Positions 25,082 to 36,931 of a stretch of DNA of 64,000 nucleotides are shown piece by piece. The first letter of the stretch is position 1. Each line of letters starts with the position of its first letter. Where the stretch lies: NCBI RefSeq assembly GCF_000764305.2, contig NW_025936095.1, positions 62,001 through 126,000 of the forward strand. Direction: 5' to 3'. Origin of the DNA: Hyalella azteca (Eukaryota > Arthropoda > Malacostraca > Amphipoda > Hyalellidae). Made by a program: the position numbers and the translations under genes. The notes beneath the pieces are model-generated. The model saw only the letters and a list, made by a program, of their open reading frames with translations. It was not told the DNA's origin and searched no databases.

Positions 25082-27292
25082 GTAAACATCGTGACCTTCT
25101 ATAGCATTTGTGACTTGAAAAGTTGAGACCTAAGAGTCAAGATGAAAGTACAAACTTGAATGTTACGAGAATTTTAAGTTATTTATAAGGATTATTACTT
25201 TGGGAAACTGGTATTCGAATTAATAGTTTCGAATAAACTAATTATACTAATGAGGTAGTGTTTGGAATGTTTTCTATAGCGCACAGTTTCTCTTTTTCTT
25301 AATTTTGTGGCTTAAATTTTAATTACACAGCATGATATTGGAACTTTGATCGATGAATACATTTCGTGAACTGAGATTTCGGAAGCTGTGAAAACTTGCA
25401 GTTGGGATATTAAAAAAGGCTTTACTTTCATTTCATAGTTCATTCATAGTTTTTATCAAACCTTTCGGAATTTATAAATACAGAAAATGGTTAAAGCATT
25501 TTCACTATCCCAGTTGCATAACAATATGTCATAAATATAGGTCCGTTAATTTAAACTTTTCAAGAATGCTTGTGGTGTGCTTGAATGACTTTTTTATCTT
25601 CAATTTACAAAAGTCCAATATTACAATTTACAAACAGCACAAAATAGCTTACATTTAAGCTTGGTCACTAAAATTTTCGATTAGCTATTGTTAACGAAAG
25701 TAATCTCAAGATTAAGGCAAAATTATTTACTTATTTTAGATACCTTCCGAAATCAACACCGAAGTATGGGTCAATTCATAGTCAGGACACATAAGAACAA
25801 TTTGTAAAAATGTAAATCGAAATTTACCAAATTTTTAAATTCCCATAATCAAGGTTTAGAGTAACCAAAAGCAATAAAAGTCATATTTGCGATATTGAAA
25901 TATTATTTTCTGTCCATGAGGATCACATGGTTTATTTTCACCACTTACTCAAGAACTTCATATATTGCACCAATTTTGGGTTTAATTAATCAGTCGATTA
26001 TACAAAAACACACATAAATATTGATATTCTGCGGACATTCCCTACAGATTGAAGCGTAAATTTGATTGTACAAGTATCAATTAACCGATGATTTGGATGG
26101 GCTCTAATATGTTTCAGATAAAATATGCTTGGGGAATTCCTGTTATTTTATTTGTTTAATATTCACAATTAATTCAATATTTTAACAATCCCATAATTCT
26201 AACACTAATGTAATTATTATAATAATTCGAAATCAACCCCCAACTTTCCATGAATGTTTTTGAATAAAATTTCTGATAAGACTGGTATGCCTGTTACATG
26301 TTATTGCGGCGCGCTATACGAAAATCAATTCATGTTCTCCATTCTAACAAAATATTCAACGATGAGTTCCCATTCTTACTATCACTCTTTCTAAAATTAT
26401 TTATTTTTTTTTATTTTTAACCCGCATGTTAGCATAATGTATAACGTGTTATTAATCCTTTCTTTATTTTCTAGTTATTCGAGCTCCTCGCAACCCTTTT
26501 ATAAAAAACCCTGTCATGTCCACTCATGTTAGTAGAATATGTACTCAAACCTCATTTCATCCTTAAAGCTTTCTGATACGAATCATCACTGCCCTTGCAA
26601 TATTTTTCCTCTCACTGCTTTTAGGAGAGAATGAGATTTTTTCTTTTAAGAGATAATTCTCAGGAAACAAATGCTCTTTTTGAGCAGTCATATGGTAACG
26701 TTTTTTCTTATGTTGTGAGCAAAATAACATTGAGTTTCTCCTTCACACCAAAGCTCTCAAATTTGATCCAATCTCTTTAAGCTCTAATTTATTCCTAAAA
26801 TTTTGTTTTAATGAGTTTATTTCTCTCTCTTCACTCTCGATAGTAATTGTGAGACATCCCTACTTTATTTTACCGAGGAAGTCTAGTCGATTGAGTAGCA
26901 AAGCTAGACCTGAGTGCCTTTATTATTTTCCCATCAAGTCGTTACTTTGTCAGCTACTATTTCCCTCTGCAACCTTCACTTTCGACTTGATTTTTTTTTC
27001 TCCCGCGTGCCACTAAAAAAGTTTGAAAAATAAAAACCAGTCTTTGAGTAAAAGTATAAAAAAATGAATCCATCAACAATTTCTATTAATTAACTTTAAT
27101 GTCAATCTCTTTCCATTTCCCTATTCGCCTTCACATATACAACCAATCACACACACACACACAACAGAGAAGGAAAACATGGACATTATCGGAAGGGTTG
27201 CGAGTGAGGTCGAGTGCAGTGAACAAATGCGAGCGTTGGTGTATCTGAGCTTTGCAAATTATGTTGTTCACCGATAGATGTGTCGTACGCAG
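25082..27292 (+). other. Intron of the zinc-finger gene
   Basis: An AT-rich intron from GTAAAC to CGCAG. I looked for a small extra exon between the two zinc-finger exons and did not see a convincing one. A short (CA)n run sits at about 27,148-27,164. Confidence 0.7.
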
Positions 27293-27422
27293 CACACTGC
27301 CCTGGTTGGAGGTCCCAATGCAGTCAACTGCCCTCAGTGTCAGAAACTCTTTATGAATGGAGAACAGCTCATGGAACATATGAAGTTCACCCATAGGGAC
27401 CCCAATGCCTCTGGCGTCGCAG
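27293..27422 (+). CDS. dati: Zinc-finger gene, second visible exon
   Basis: The acceptor is CGTACGCAG before 27293 and the donor is GTAAGT at 27423. The exon enters in phase 0 and leaves in phase 1. It begins with the CAC codon that completes the previous finger, then reads HTALVGGPNAVNCPQCQKLF and a C-x2-C-x12-H-x4-H finger ending in HMKFTH. An in-frame TAG at 27275 limits how far upstream the exon could reach. An alternative acceptor ending at 27277 would add five residues, but it would break the clean C2H2 spacing across the junction. Confidence 0.8.
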
Positions 27423-28050
27423 GTAAGTCATTGTACTAAGAAATGTGGTTTATTGGTGTCTTCTCATGCTTTAGTTCGTTCTGTTCGTGTCCTAATTCTT
27501 TTCAAAATAAAATAAATTCAATTAACCATAAATTTTGTTTATATTTTCAAGAGATTGAGAGTCAATACGGCAGTTTAAATTCTGGATTTCCTGAATATTC
27601 TGTTCCATGTATGGAGAAAAGTTACTGAAATTCTTTAAAAATAACGTTGCAGTTTTAGTGGTAGTTGACTTCCACGCGCGATTGAGCCATGCGACAACAC
27701 AGTATATATATGGGACCATCAGTCGGATGTTGAGACAGTTGTCTCCAACAAAGTTATAATTAGATAGTCTATAATGTATATATTAAATCTCTCTACTTGG
27801 TTCACCTACATAATTTCTGCAAGAATCTCTTTGCATTCCTGCGCTGAAAAAATAGCCTCACCAGTTTGTGTCGTAACAATATTTAGCATTTCACCGACCC
27901 ACGCTCGCCTTTTTGCTATGAATCTTGTGGAATACTAATTACGATTCTCAAACTGATTACTTTTGTATCGTTCTCATTAACCATGTTTGTTTTTCACATT
28001 TCGATGTCAACTTTAGCGGCTGCACAATATTCACGCCTCGCATTTTACAG

Positions 28051-28218
28051 CCAAGCGTCGTACGGCCTCTCACTCGTGCCCGGTGTGTGGCAAGCACTAC
28101 GTCAACGAAGGCAGTTTGCGAAAACATCTTGCATGTCATCCTGAGACGTCGCAGTTCACATCGTCGCTACGCATGTGGCCGTGCTCAGTCTGTCACGCTG
28201 TCTTTACCCACGAATCTG
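28051..28218 (+). CDS. dati: Zinc-finger gene, third visible exon
   Basis: Acceptor ATTTTACAG ends at 28050 and donor GTGAGA starts at 28219. The entry phase (two bases completing an Ala codon) matches the phase-1 exit of the previous exon. The exon encodes KRRTASHSCPVCGKHYVNEG and the rest of a C-x2-C-x12-H-x3-H finger, then WPCSVCHAVFTHES, the start of the last finger, which is completed in the next exon. The linker between these fingers has the sequence ETSQFTSSLRMW. Phase continuity over all four exons is good evidence that they belong to one transcript. Confidence 0.85.
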
Positions 28219-28524
28219 GTGAGAATGATGAGGATACATAACGCTGTTTGATGAAGTTAGTTTAGAATTTTCTTGAAAATTCCAGTTTCTTCGTTTTCTG
28301 ATTCACTTTACTAAAATATTCTTATATTTTTCCTTGGTTGAACAATTCAGCTCATTTAACCAGAGATTAATATTCACCTAACTTCTGAATTGTAAAGAGT
28401 TTAATTTGCAACCGCAAGCACGAATTATCATTGCATCGCTCATCGTCAGATTTCACTTACCATAGCCATGGTTTGTGATTACTTTCAAGAATCCATGTCA
28501 CCAAAATAAATAAATTCGTAGGTG

Positions 28525-28682
28525 CGAGCACTCTCTAGTGTATAATTTTTCAAAGATATCCTGTTGCATCCATCAAAGTAAGAAATTACTTATAACGTAA
28601 ATATTAACTAGCGAGCACTCTTTAGTGTATAATTTTTCAGAAGTAAGTCTATTGCATGCAAGTAAGAAATTACTTATAACGT
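28525..28682. repeat. About 87-bp tandem duplication at the end of an intron
   Basis: GCGAGCACTCTYTAGTGTAT followed by AATTTTTCA and AAGTAAGAAATTACTTATAA occurs twice, at about 28525 and 28612. The second copy ends 14 bases before the acceptor AG of the final zinc-finger exon. Both copies carry an ATAATTTTTCA(A)AG acceptor-like word. Confidence 0.85.
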
Positions 28683-28696
28683 GATGGTGCCTGCAG

Positions 28697-29724
28697 GTCT
28701 GCTGAACCATATGGAGCACATGCGCATGGATCCCAAGCATCAGTTCGCTGCCCAGTACGTGCTGTCGCGCGCAGCCGCTGAGCGCAGAGAACGAGAGAGC
28801 TTGCTCGGCCTCGCACAAGTTGGACTTCAAGGAGGAGGAAACCACATGGGGATGGGTATGGGCATGGGAATGGGCATGGGTATGGGCATGGGCATGGGAA
28901 TGGGTATGGGCATGCCGCATCAGATGCAACATCAAGCCCAACACCAGAACCCTGTCTCTCACATGGCAATGGCAGCCTCACCCCCACAGAGCGACGCCTC
29001 GTCCCGCATGTCAACCCCTGCTGAAAAGCTCGACATCGGCCTAGGCCGCATGCCATCTCCGACTGACGCTCTTCGGTCCATCTCCTCGCATCATGATGTT
29101 ATGAACCACATGCGACCACACGGAGGAGACAACATGCGAGCCATGATCAGCCAGAGTCAGGCTGAACTGGTTAAATCCACTCTTACGTCTCAAGCAGAAA
29201 CAATTCGGTCAGTCATGGCCTCACAAGCCGAGGCAATCCGGTCCCTTACCAACCAGCACCACCATCAGGGTTCGCACAACGGACAACAACAACATCAGCA
29301 ACAGCAGCCGCAACAGCAACAACCACCACCCCAACAACAACCGCAATCCCAACCATCGTCGCATCAACAGCAGCAACAACCACAACAACAATCTCAGCCA
29401 AATGGTCATCAACAGCCACCTGAACCGCTTGCATCACCTCAACCTGACTTGCGGGACCTGAGGTTGTCTAACTCCAACGGCGGGCCAATAATTGATGGTT
29501 CTTTGAGGAACCCTCAGTCGGAAGCTCTACGACTGTCAAATCCCGACGTTCGCCCTCCTTCCCACCAAAGCGATCTCGGTGAAGCTCTTCGTCTGCAGGA
29601 GGCGCGTATGGAGCAGGCCCTGCGTCTGCACGGAGACCCGCGGTCCTTATCATCCTCCTTACCAGGTCCTCTTGGCTTCTCCCTGGCTCCTCCGCAGCAC
29701 CAGCCACAGCAGCAGAGTGCCTAG
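28697..29724 (+). CDS. dati: Zinc-finger gene, terminal coding exon with Met-Gly and Gln-rich tail
   Basis: Acceptor GTGCCTGCAG ends at 28696. The first two bases complete a Gly codon and finish the last finger (GLLNHMEHMRMDPKHQFAA). A conserved-looking basic segment follows (SRAAAERRERESLL), then a low-complexity tail: about ten Gly-Met repeats at 28850-28912, then a Gln/Pro/His-rich block at 29280-29430 and Ser/Pro-rich sequence. The stop is TAG at 29722. Low-complexity activation-type tails are usual in this family. An ATG at 28684 lies in frame upstream but belongs to intron sequence. Antisense frames over this exon (Leu-rich, His-rich) are shadows of the repeats. The visible protein part is about 500 residues. 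Confidence 0.9.
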
Positions 29725-30011
29725 GATTACGCCCACGACTATGAGCAGCTTTCTTAGTCGTCTGTTAGATAACCCAAGTAACGGCATTACAATATAAACA
29801 ATTTAAACATTCCGATTGCGAGATAACGGTCATTCATCTTAATACCTGTTCAGGCTCTGGTAGTTCCCATTAAATATAATAACTCGCATACGTATTCCCG
29901 ACCATGTGCATGAGCAGTTTAGATTTTCCTGGTACCTCTAGACTTGACAACAAATTTAAACAAAACGCAGAAATTCCACACTCGATTTTTTTGTCCTTCA
30001 CGGGAAGGCAA

Positions 30012-30017
30012 AATAAA
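30012..30017 (+). terminator. Candidate poly(A) signal AATAAA of the zinc-finger gene
   Basis: A canonical hexamer in GGCAAAATAAAAGAC downstream of the stop at 29724. Cleavage-site evidence is not available from sequence alone. Confidence 0.35.
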
Positions 30018-33000
30018 AGACTCGGGTCACAGTTGTAAATATTTTCTGTGATAAAAAGTGGATGTTCTTGGATTTGGTTGTGAAAAAAAAAATGAAGAGC
30101 CACCATCATCATGATTCCGAAGTACACTTGCTACATGCGGATATATAAGTGTTAGTGCAATTGTGTTGAACTGGTTGTTTTGTTAAGTGAAAAAACGAAC
30201 AAAAATCGGAAAAGAATGGACTTAATGTTAACCTGTACAGTTTGTATTGATACATTTGAATAAGTACGGATCAAATAATAGCGCAAAGCAACGTATGTTT
30301 TAAGAAAATTCACCAGCATGTATTTTTACTGTCTCATCTCAAAATTGTGTTTCATTTGCATGTTAATTAAAGTAAAAAATCAAGCTTGAATCGCTGAATT
30401 TCAAGAATTTTATAAGAATCGTATGAATTGCTAAAATTCTCAGCAAAACCTCTTCGATATTTTTCAAATGACGCAATATTTGTGCGGAAAATTATGTTAA
30501 AATCATACAAAAGGAATAATAATTGTATTAATGTACAGAGTTGGTTATAAATAATTCCTACAGTAGAGCAAAAGAGATTCGACGTAGTGAGTGTAGTTGG
30601 TTCTCTATGGTCATTTCCTAATAGTTAATAAGCCCTCACGTTGTACGATACATTTCCGATGAGCCGTGTTGTAACTGCTTTCGAAGAATGCAACCTACCG
30701 CATGGCGCAACTATGCTGGAGCTCATGCGGCTTTTGGAATCCATGTTGTAATTATCATTAGAATGTAAGGAGCCCCTGTTTATGAGAAATATGTTCGCTT
30801 TCTGTAATGCATAATAATCCCTTCAAGTGTTCATGTGTAAACAACTAAGCGAATGAATTATCTGGACTGATTGAGAACTAGTATCATCTGTGAAAAACAA
30901 CCCTGTTGATTGTAGAGTTTGTCTCGCTATAATGCAAACGCATGCAGCTGTGAGAAAGCGTGAGGCTTTTTGACTTCTATGGAAGGTACGGGATTGAATT
31001 CAAGATGAATTCATAAACCTCATCAGAATATACATTTTTCAGTGTTAACATTATCAACCGGGTTAAAAAAAATTCCTCAACATTACTCCGTATTTTAGAT
31101 CGGTAACAACCTGGTAAAGTTTTAACAGAAGTTAATTTTTGAGCGACTGTATATGCGACAAACTTTGCAACGTCTGAAATTATATTGTCACGAATTAAAA
31201 TCATCGAGAACCATCGAGGATGCCAGGATGGTTAGCCTACATGATAATATTCCAATTGCCAGACGCAAAATGAACTAACTGATCATACTTCAACGGTAAG
31301 CCAGATTTGTACGAAAACCTGATTTTTTTAAACAGATGGACTGGCGCTTTCTTAGGGTATGCATATGAGAATTTGGCTCAGTGACTTTTCCAGGTCGAGT
31401 ACTTCAAATTTGATGTCAGAACTGAAGCATTTTTTAAATTAACTATCAACAAATATGTGTTTTGTACAGCTGAATGCATTAATGATTGTTTGAATGCATC
31501 GAGCACAAGATCGATGTTATCTTGCATCTTTACTCCACCACAATTTTCATTTAATTTGGAATAGATGTTTGAAGGCTTTCTGCGTAATTCACCGAAACGA
31601 TGGGGAAATCTCATATTTAACACGGGAGTTCAGGTGCTATTGTACGCCAAGAAGTAAAGCGTTCATGTTTTGCTGTTGTTATAAATATTCAGGAAGATTA
31701 TCTATGTTCTACTCGCGAACAATGAAAGTTTTTTCATTGGCTCAAGGTAATTTCAATCAGGTAATTTACTCGTTAAATATAATTATCTGAAGTTCCTGCA
31801 CGATTATGTTAGTTCAATACGAATGTTCATAAGCGAATTCGGGATTAACGCGATTATTTTATGACCTTCTGGATGTACGAGAAAGAGAGTTCTGTGGTTG
31901 AGTCATTTAGCCTATCATGGGTTAAATTACAACCGTGACCTCATCTGGGAACTCTTGGGGCCATACGATCGAGTACGGAGTTTCCTGAGTAGAAACTTCA
32001 TCTCCATAATATTTTTCTGTTGTTCACTTACACGTTTCTGCAAAAAAAATGGCTCGCCTTAAAAAATCCAGGCATAACAATCGTTGTTTATATAACGGCA
32101 CAGAATCTGCTGGCTTTATTTCAAGACTTAAAAATTGAATTTGAAAAAATTAATTTTGGCATCGTTAAGATATCAAACGCAACCGTTGAATGAGCAAATA
32201 AATTCGCTGGATTTCGCATGAGATAAATAATAATTGAAATGCTAAAATTTAAACTTTTATGCTATTAAAAAAATTTTAATTTATTTGACTATATAGCCGT
32301 TTCTTGGATAATTTAACATTGAGTTATTTCGTACAAATTAATTCGCTTTAAACCAGTGATAAATTTCAACGTTAAGCTTGATACTATTAGTAGAGAGGGT
32401 AAAAGCAACATAGTTTAACCTCATAACATTGATATCTATGAGCAAAGAGCTCAAAAAAAATTTCTTGGACAAGATCTTTTTAGTGTAACAGCATAAACTA
32501 ATCTAACTTGTGAGTTTATTGGCCAATACTACAGGTGCCCAGTACTCATCTTTTAATGAGAAAGTTCAAATTAGTTACAGTATTTAACTCTTATTTATTT
32601 TATGTGCTGTCAAACAAACAGCTTATTAGATAAAGTCTGGCAAATGTTTTGTTCAATTCTCGATGTGCAAAATTTCCAAAATAATAAAGAATGTGCTCAA
32701 TTGTACACCTCGACCCACATTTACTATAACTTTAAGTTTTAATCTCACTTGAGTGTTGCTTTGCCTTGTTACTGCATTTCTCCGTTATTTATTGTTCAAT
32801 TTTCTCATAGTATTTAAGATTTTATTCGATGTAGATTTGGAATAAGTTGGGGGTTCGTGCTTCGGTCTGCTGGTAGCAAAACTAAATTTTCTTAACTATC
32901 ACATCCCGTTTATCCTTTTGTAAAATTCAATTTGTACATTTCTCAAGTAAAAAGCTCCAACTTAGTCCCTAAGTAAAAAACATTCGAACAATGAACTACT

Positions 33001-33051
33001 GCATAATACTTCTTAGCAAAAATTGAAGTGTTGTAGCTGCAGACTGGTCAG

Positions 33052-33270
33052 ACTTGCGGTTCTGCGCACGACGCAACGTGTGAATGAATTGCGGTTCTGC
33101 GCACGACGCAACGTGTGAATGAATTGCGGTTCCGCACACGACGCAACGTGTGAATGAATAGCGGTTCCGCACACGACGCAACGTATGAATGAATAGCGGT
33201 TCTTTACAGTTTACACGACGCAGCGTGTGATTGACTTGCGGTTCTTGCACACTTCGCAGCGTGTGAATGA
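33052..33270. repeat. 35-bp minisatellite, about six copies
   Basis: The unit GCGGTTCTGCGCACGACGCA + ACGTGTGAATGAATT recurs with period 35 (for example TCTGCGCACG at 33061 and 33096). It is CpG-rich in an AT-rich neighbourhood. The minus strand stays open through the array because 35-bp units shift frame without creating stops. Confidence 0.9.
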
Positions 33271-35148
33271 ATGCTCTGCTATGCACACGTCTCGACTCCC
33301 ACGTGCATTACAAAGTATACTGACGACACCCACTGAACGGGTATAGGGAATCGTATACCTCTCATGCTCTCTATATAAATACGTTTAAAAGAGCTTTATG
33401 AATAATGTACAGAACGTGTTGCATGACCATGAATTATCGCTATGAGCCTAAAGCTTCGCATTTTTAGAATCTGTTATCGTGCTAATCTAGAATCAAATCA
33501 TACTTGATGTTATAGATGTAGAATACATTGATGAAAGCCAGTCGATTTTAGATATGGCGAATCATACATAGTGATGTACAGGGGCTCAAAGTTTGAAAAT
33601 AGACGGCAATAGGCCGTGTACCGAAAAATTTCTTAGTCCCAAATTTCGTTGAAACCAAAGACAAAAACTTCTCATACATGTGCGGTAGAGGGGGACGTTT
33701 CTATGTAAATTCGTACATTGAAACGTACATTCGTGTACACTAATTCAATGTACCGGTCGCGATCTGCTAAATTTTTTCGACCTGTTCCAGTATCAATAAG
33801 TTAATTACGCATTTCCTGAATTTGACTGAAGCATTTTTGGTTAAAATTCTGTGTTCGAATGTTTTGTCAAGGTTTGCATACAACCTTTGTACTGCTGACC
33901 ATAAAAATGCTGTATGTGTAGATACTGATGAGTACACTGTCACAAAATGGAAACCAATGTCTTTCCTTTATGACCCTGCCTACGAGAGTCTGTCAAAAAT
34001 TCAATTCTAATAAAATTATATACCAACACTTATAAAATAACATTATAGTAGACGAGTTAGTGAAATAGAATTTGGTGGAAAATCCACTCAGACTTTACCT
34101 CTCTTCATTCTTTTTTTTATGAGCACGACTCCTTGATAATTGATGTGGCTGAAGACGTGTGCTAATTGGGATGTACTAAACGCAAAGGAGTACGCTTACT
34201 TTCAGAAAAATTTCACTGAAAAAATTGGCTTGAACCTCTTGGTCTTGCATTAAGGAAACTTTGCAATGCAATCGTTAGACATTTTCAGATCAAGATCGAT
34301 TCAGATCATTGTGAAATGTACTTCTGGGGTACAGAAATACCACTATCTTTATTACGACAATTTTTAAATAGACAATGCGACAATTTACTAAGTGGGTAAT
34401 ATTGTTTTATCTCCCACATACGACGACAGTGTACTATTCGATGGTGCACATAAAACTTTGAACTATAATTCATTAGTGCATGCCAAATTTATTTAAAACG
34501 GATTTTATTTCTATGGCTTGATTGCTTTCTCTTGAGGATTTTTGAGACCTAACATGCGTACAGAAAAGTGAAATTTAATTAGGATAAGCAATGAACTGGA
34601 AAGTAGATTTGTCGAGGGACATTTCTTTGCGTGCAAATTCAGTAGGAATATTGTTCTCACATGTTCATTAAACGTAACTATTAATCATCGTCTGACTCAA
34701 AAATTTCGAGCCCCCAATCCGGAAACGACTTACCAGACATCAATGAAATTCATACATACACTGCGCAGTGGGGTAGTGAATGAATTTCACGATCCGATGT
34801 TACCCATTTATGATTAATTTCTTACACGAAATAATAACTGTTATCTATCAATTCGCATCTACTTGCATTTGCCGGGATAAAATCTACCGAAACCAACGAC
34901 CAGCAGGCAGACCTCGATTTACAATGCCTTTCCATTGCGCATTGATAAGATTGAGAATTTCAGATATTAAAATTAAAGTATTAATTTTTTTAAACGATTT
35001 CCATTCAAGTGTCATGTTTTGCAATTAAATATCTAATAAATCTAATAATAAAATTAAGAGATGAAGCAGATTTTGAAATATGGCGCTATTTTGGCTCGTC
35101 ACATAAACGAATATAAGTATTCAAAACATATATTTCACACGTGGCGAG

Positions 35149-35240
35149 TTAGCCAGTCTTCTGTTCCTCGAGAAGGTCGATAAGGTCTTCAATGCAGCGC
35201 CAGACGTCGACCCAGCCTTCACTGCAACACCAATCCAGGT
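35149..35240 (-). CDS. Possible terminal exon, unidentified acidic/Trp-rich C-terminus
   Basis: On the minus strand a good acceptor (TTTGTTTCAG, AG at 35241-35242) precedes 92 bases. Read in one frame they give LDWCCSEGWVDVWRCIEDLI DLLEEQKTG and then TAA (35149-35151). The exon would be entered with one base contributed by the upstream exon. GC content is about 52%, clearly above the flanks. I recognise no family. No convincing upstream donor of matching phase was found between here and 36,931. It could be the last exon of a separate gene or an alternative end of the transcript that includes TFAM. Confidence 0.3.
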
Positions 35241-36931
35241 CTGAAACAAACGAATTCGTAGTGTGGCCGCCTGAGGCATCACTAATTACTCGATTCGTTT
35301 CGGGACATTAAAGATCAACTAAGACATGGATATTGCGATACCCATAATCGCAAAATTCTTTCTACTCAGGCAAATCGCCTGATAATTTGTATTCATTAGG
35401 AAGCACCAATTGCAATCATTGGCAAGCGTCCAATAGCTTACGTTAACTGGCATTAAAAACCTCTATTTTTCGCACTGAAATCCGCAGGAATAAAACCAAC
35501 GATGGTGTATAAGCACAAGCGACCTTGTTTCCGTTGAGCAGTAACCGAGAATGGCTATTGAAACTTATTATAAAAGAGACTTTTTGTCCAAGTTCACGAG
35601 TTCAATTGAATACATTTAAACAGCAATGACTAAATGTCTAAAGCAGCGACAGAATTACTGATCGCAAAAACTAGATTGTTTCTAGATTTTATATTATTGA
35701 TCAAAACGTTTTTTATAAAAGAAATTAGAAATCTAGCATTCCAATTTATTAAAGAAATACTTCAATGTCACGTGAATGAAAGAGATACTCGCCGGGTTTC
35801 CCTGAGGCATTCGAACGGTAGACTTGGAATTCTAGACTAGGCTTCATATTTCCGAAGGTCAGATGCCATTAAAATGATGATGAAAGGTTATGGCAGCAAA
35901 ATTAGTTGATTACTTGCGAGCACGAATTTAAAAACTTTTAAATTATTGGGGACGTTAATACTTCGATTTGGTTCGCAAGTAATGCGACAAATATCGTCCT
36001 TAGTTCATCAAAGCGCCTCAATATATTTGCGACGCCTCGTTCCTAACTCACAAACGTGTAAACAATGACAAATACATAATTGACCTAAGGCCATAATAAT
36101 GCAATATTTTGATACAATCTGAAATTAGGTATATTTCTCCTCATCTAGCAAAATATTATCCTCCTCTTCGTCATGAGCTTACCTAAGATGAGATAACTAT
36201 ATGAAAACCTATAATGTTAGAAATGACATCAACAAAATAAGGATAAAAAAAAAAGTGCTAGCAATGTGCATTTAGTTGCGACAGCCTAATTACAAAAGAA
36301 CAAGACGTCGAGGCAAGCACTGACTCCAATCTTCAAAAAAACTAAAAATGAATGAAAAAAATTAAATCACTCATAATATTAAAATTAAAGATACTGAGAA
36401 TCATCATGTAGTTTTAACTCCAATTAAGTAAGACGAGTTACATTAAGGGGAAATAAGTAGGTTCTTTCAGGCGCATGGGCAAAATTTATCAAAAAAAGAA
36501 AACAATGGATCATTAACGAAAAAATGCGACTATTGTGCTACAAAATAAAGATAGTAGTGCAACTAAATTCATCGCAAATCGGTTGGTTTACAAAAAATGT
36601 GACCAACTACGAAGTTGCTCATCATACACACAACGGAGAGATGCCTCAAAAATAACGATGTTTTTGTAGAAATCTCAAGTTTAGAAGTACCACAGTTTGA
36701 GAAAGGAAATGAGGCTCAAATATTGCAGAACATGAAAATTAATTATTAATTACTTTTAACCAGTGAATTTCCTCAACCATAAATTAAATTTGTACTACAA
36801 AATGACATCAGCAGTTCTTACACTTCACTTTTAGGCAGCGATGGTTATGTCGCTTGTATTTCCTGTTAAACCTATATACTGAACTTATTACGAAGGCACA
36901 TGAGGGAAAAATGATCCGTTAGAGGCTACAA
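35241..36931. other. No gene seen
   Basis: AT-rich sequence downstream of the minus-strand TFAM-linked open frame. No canonical AATAAA on the minus strand was found close to the TAA at 36,932. Confidence 0.4.

Larger units (their letters stand above)
29725..35148. other. 3' UTR of the zinc-finger gene and intergenic DNA
   Basis: No coding region seen. An AATAAA at 30012-30017 is the nearest clear poly(A) signal, about 290 bases past the stop, although the UTR could extend further. The rest is AT-rich, with one CpG-containing minisatellite at 33.05-33.27 kb. Confidence 0.55.

Noticed and set aside
28573..29056. Minus-strand and alternate-frame ORFs over the last zinc-finger exon
   Set aside because: Shadows of the Gly-Met and Gln repeats. 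The plus-strand frame is phase-consistent with three upstream exons.
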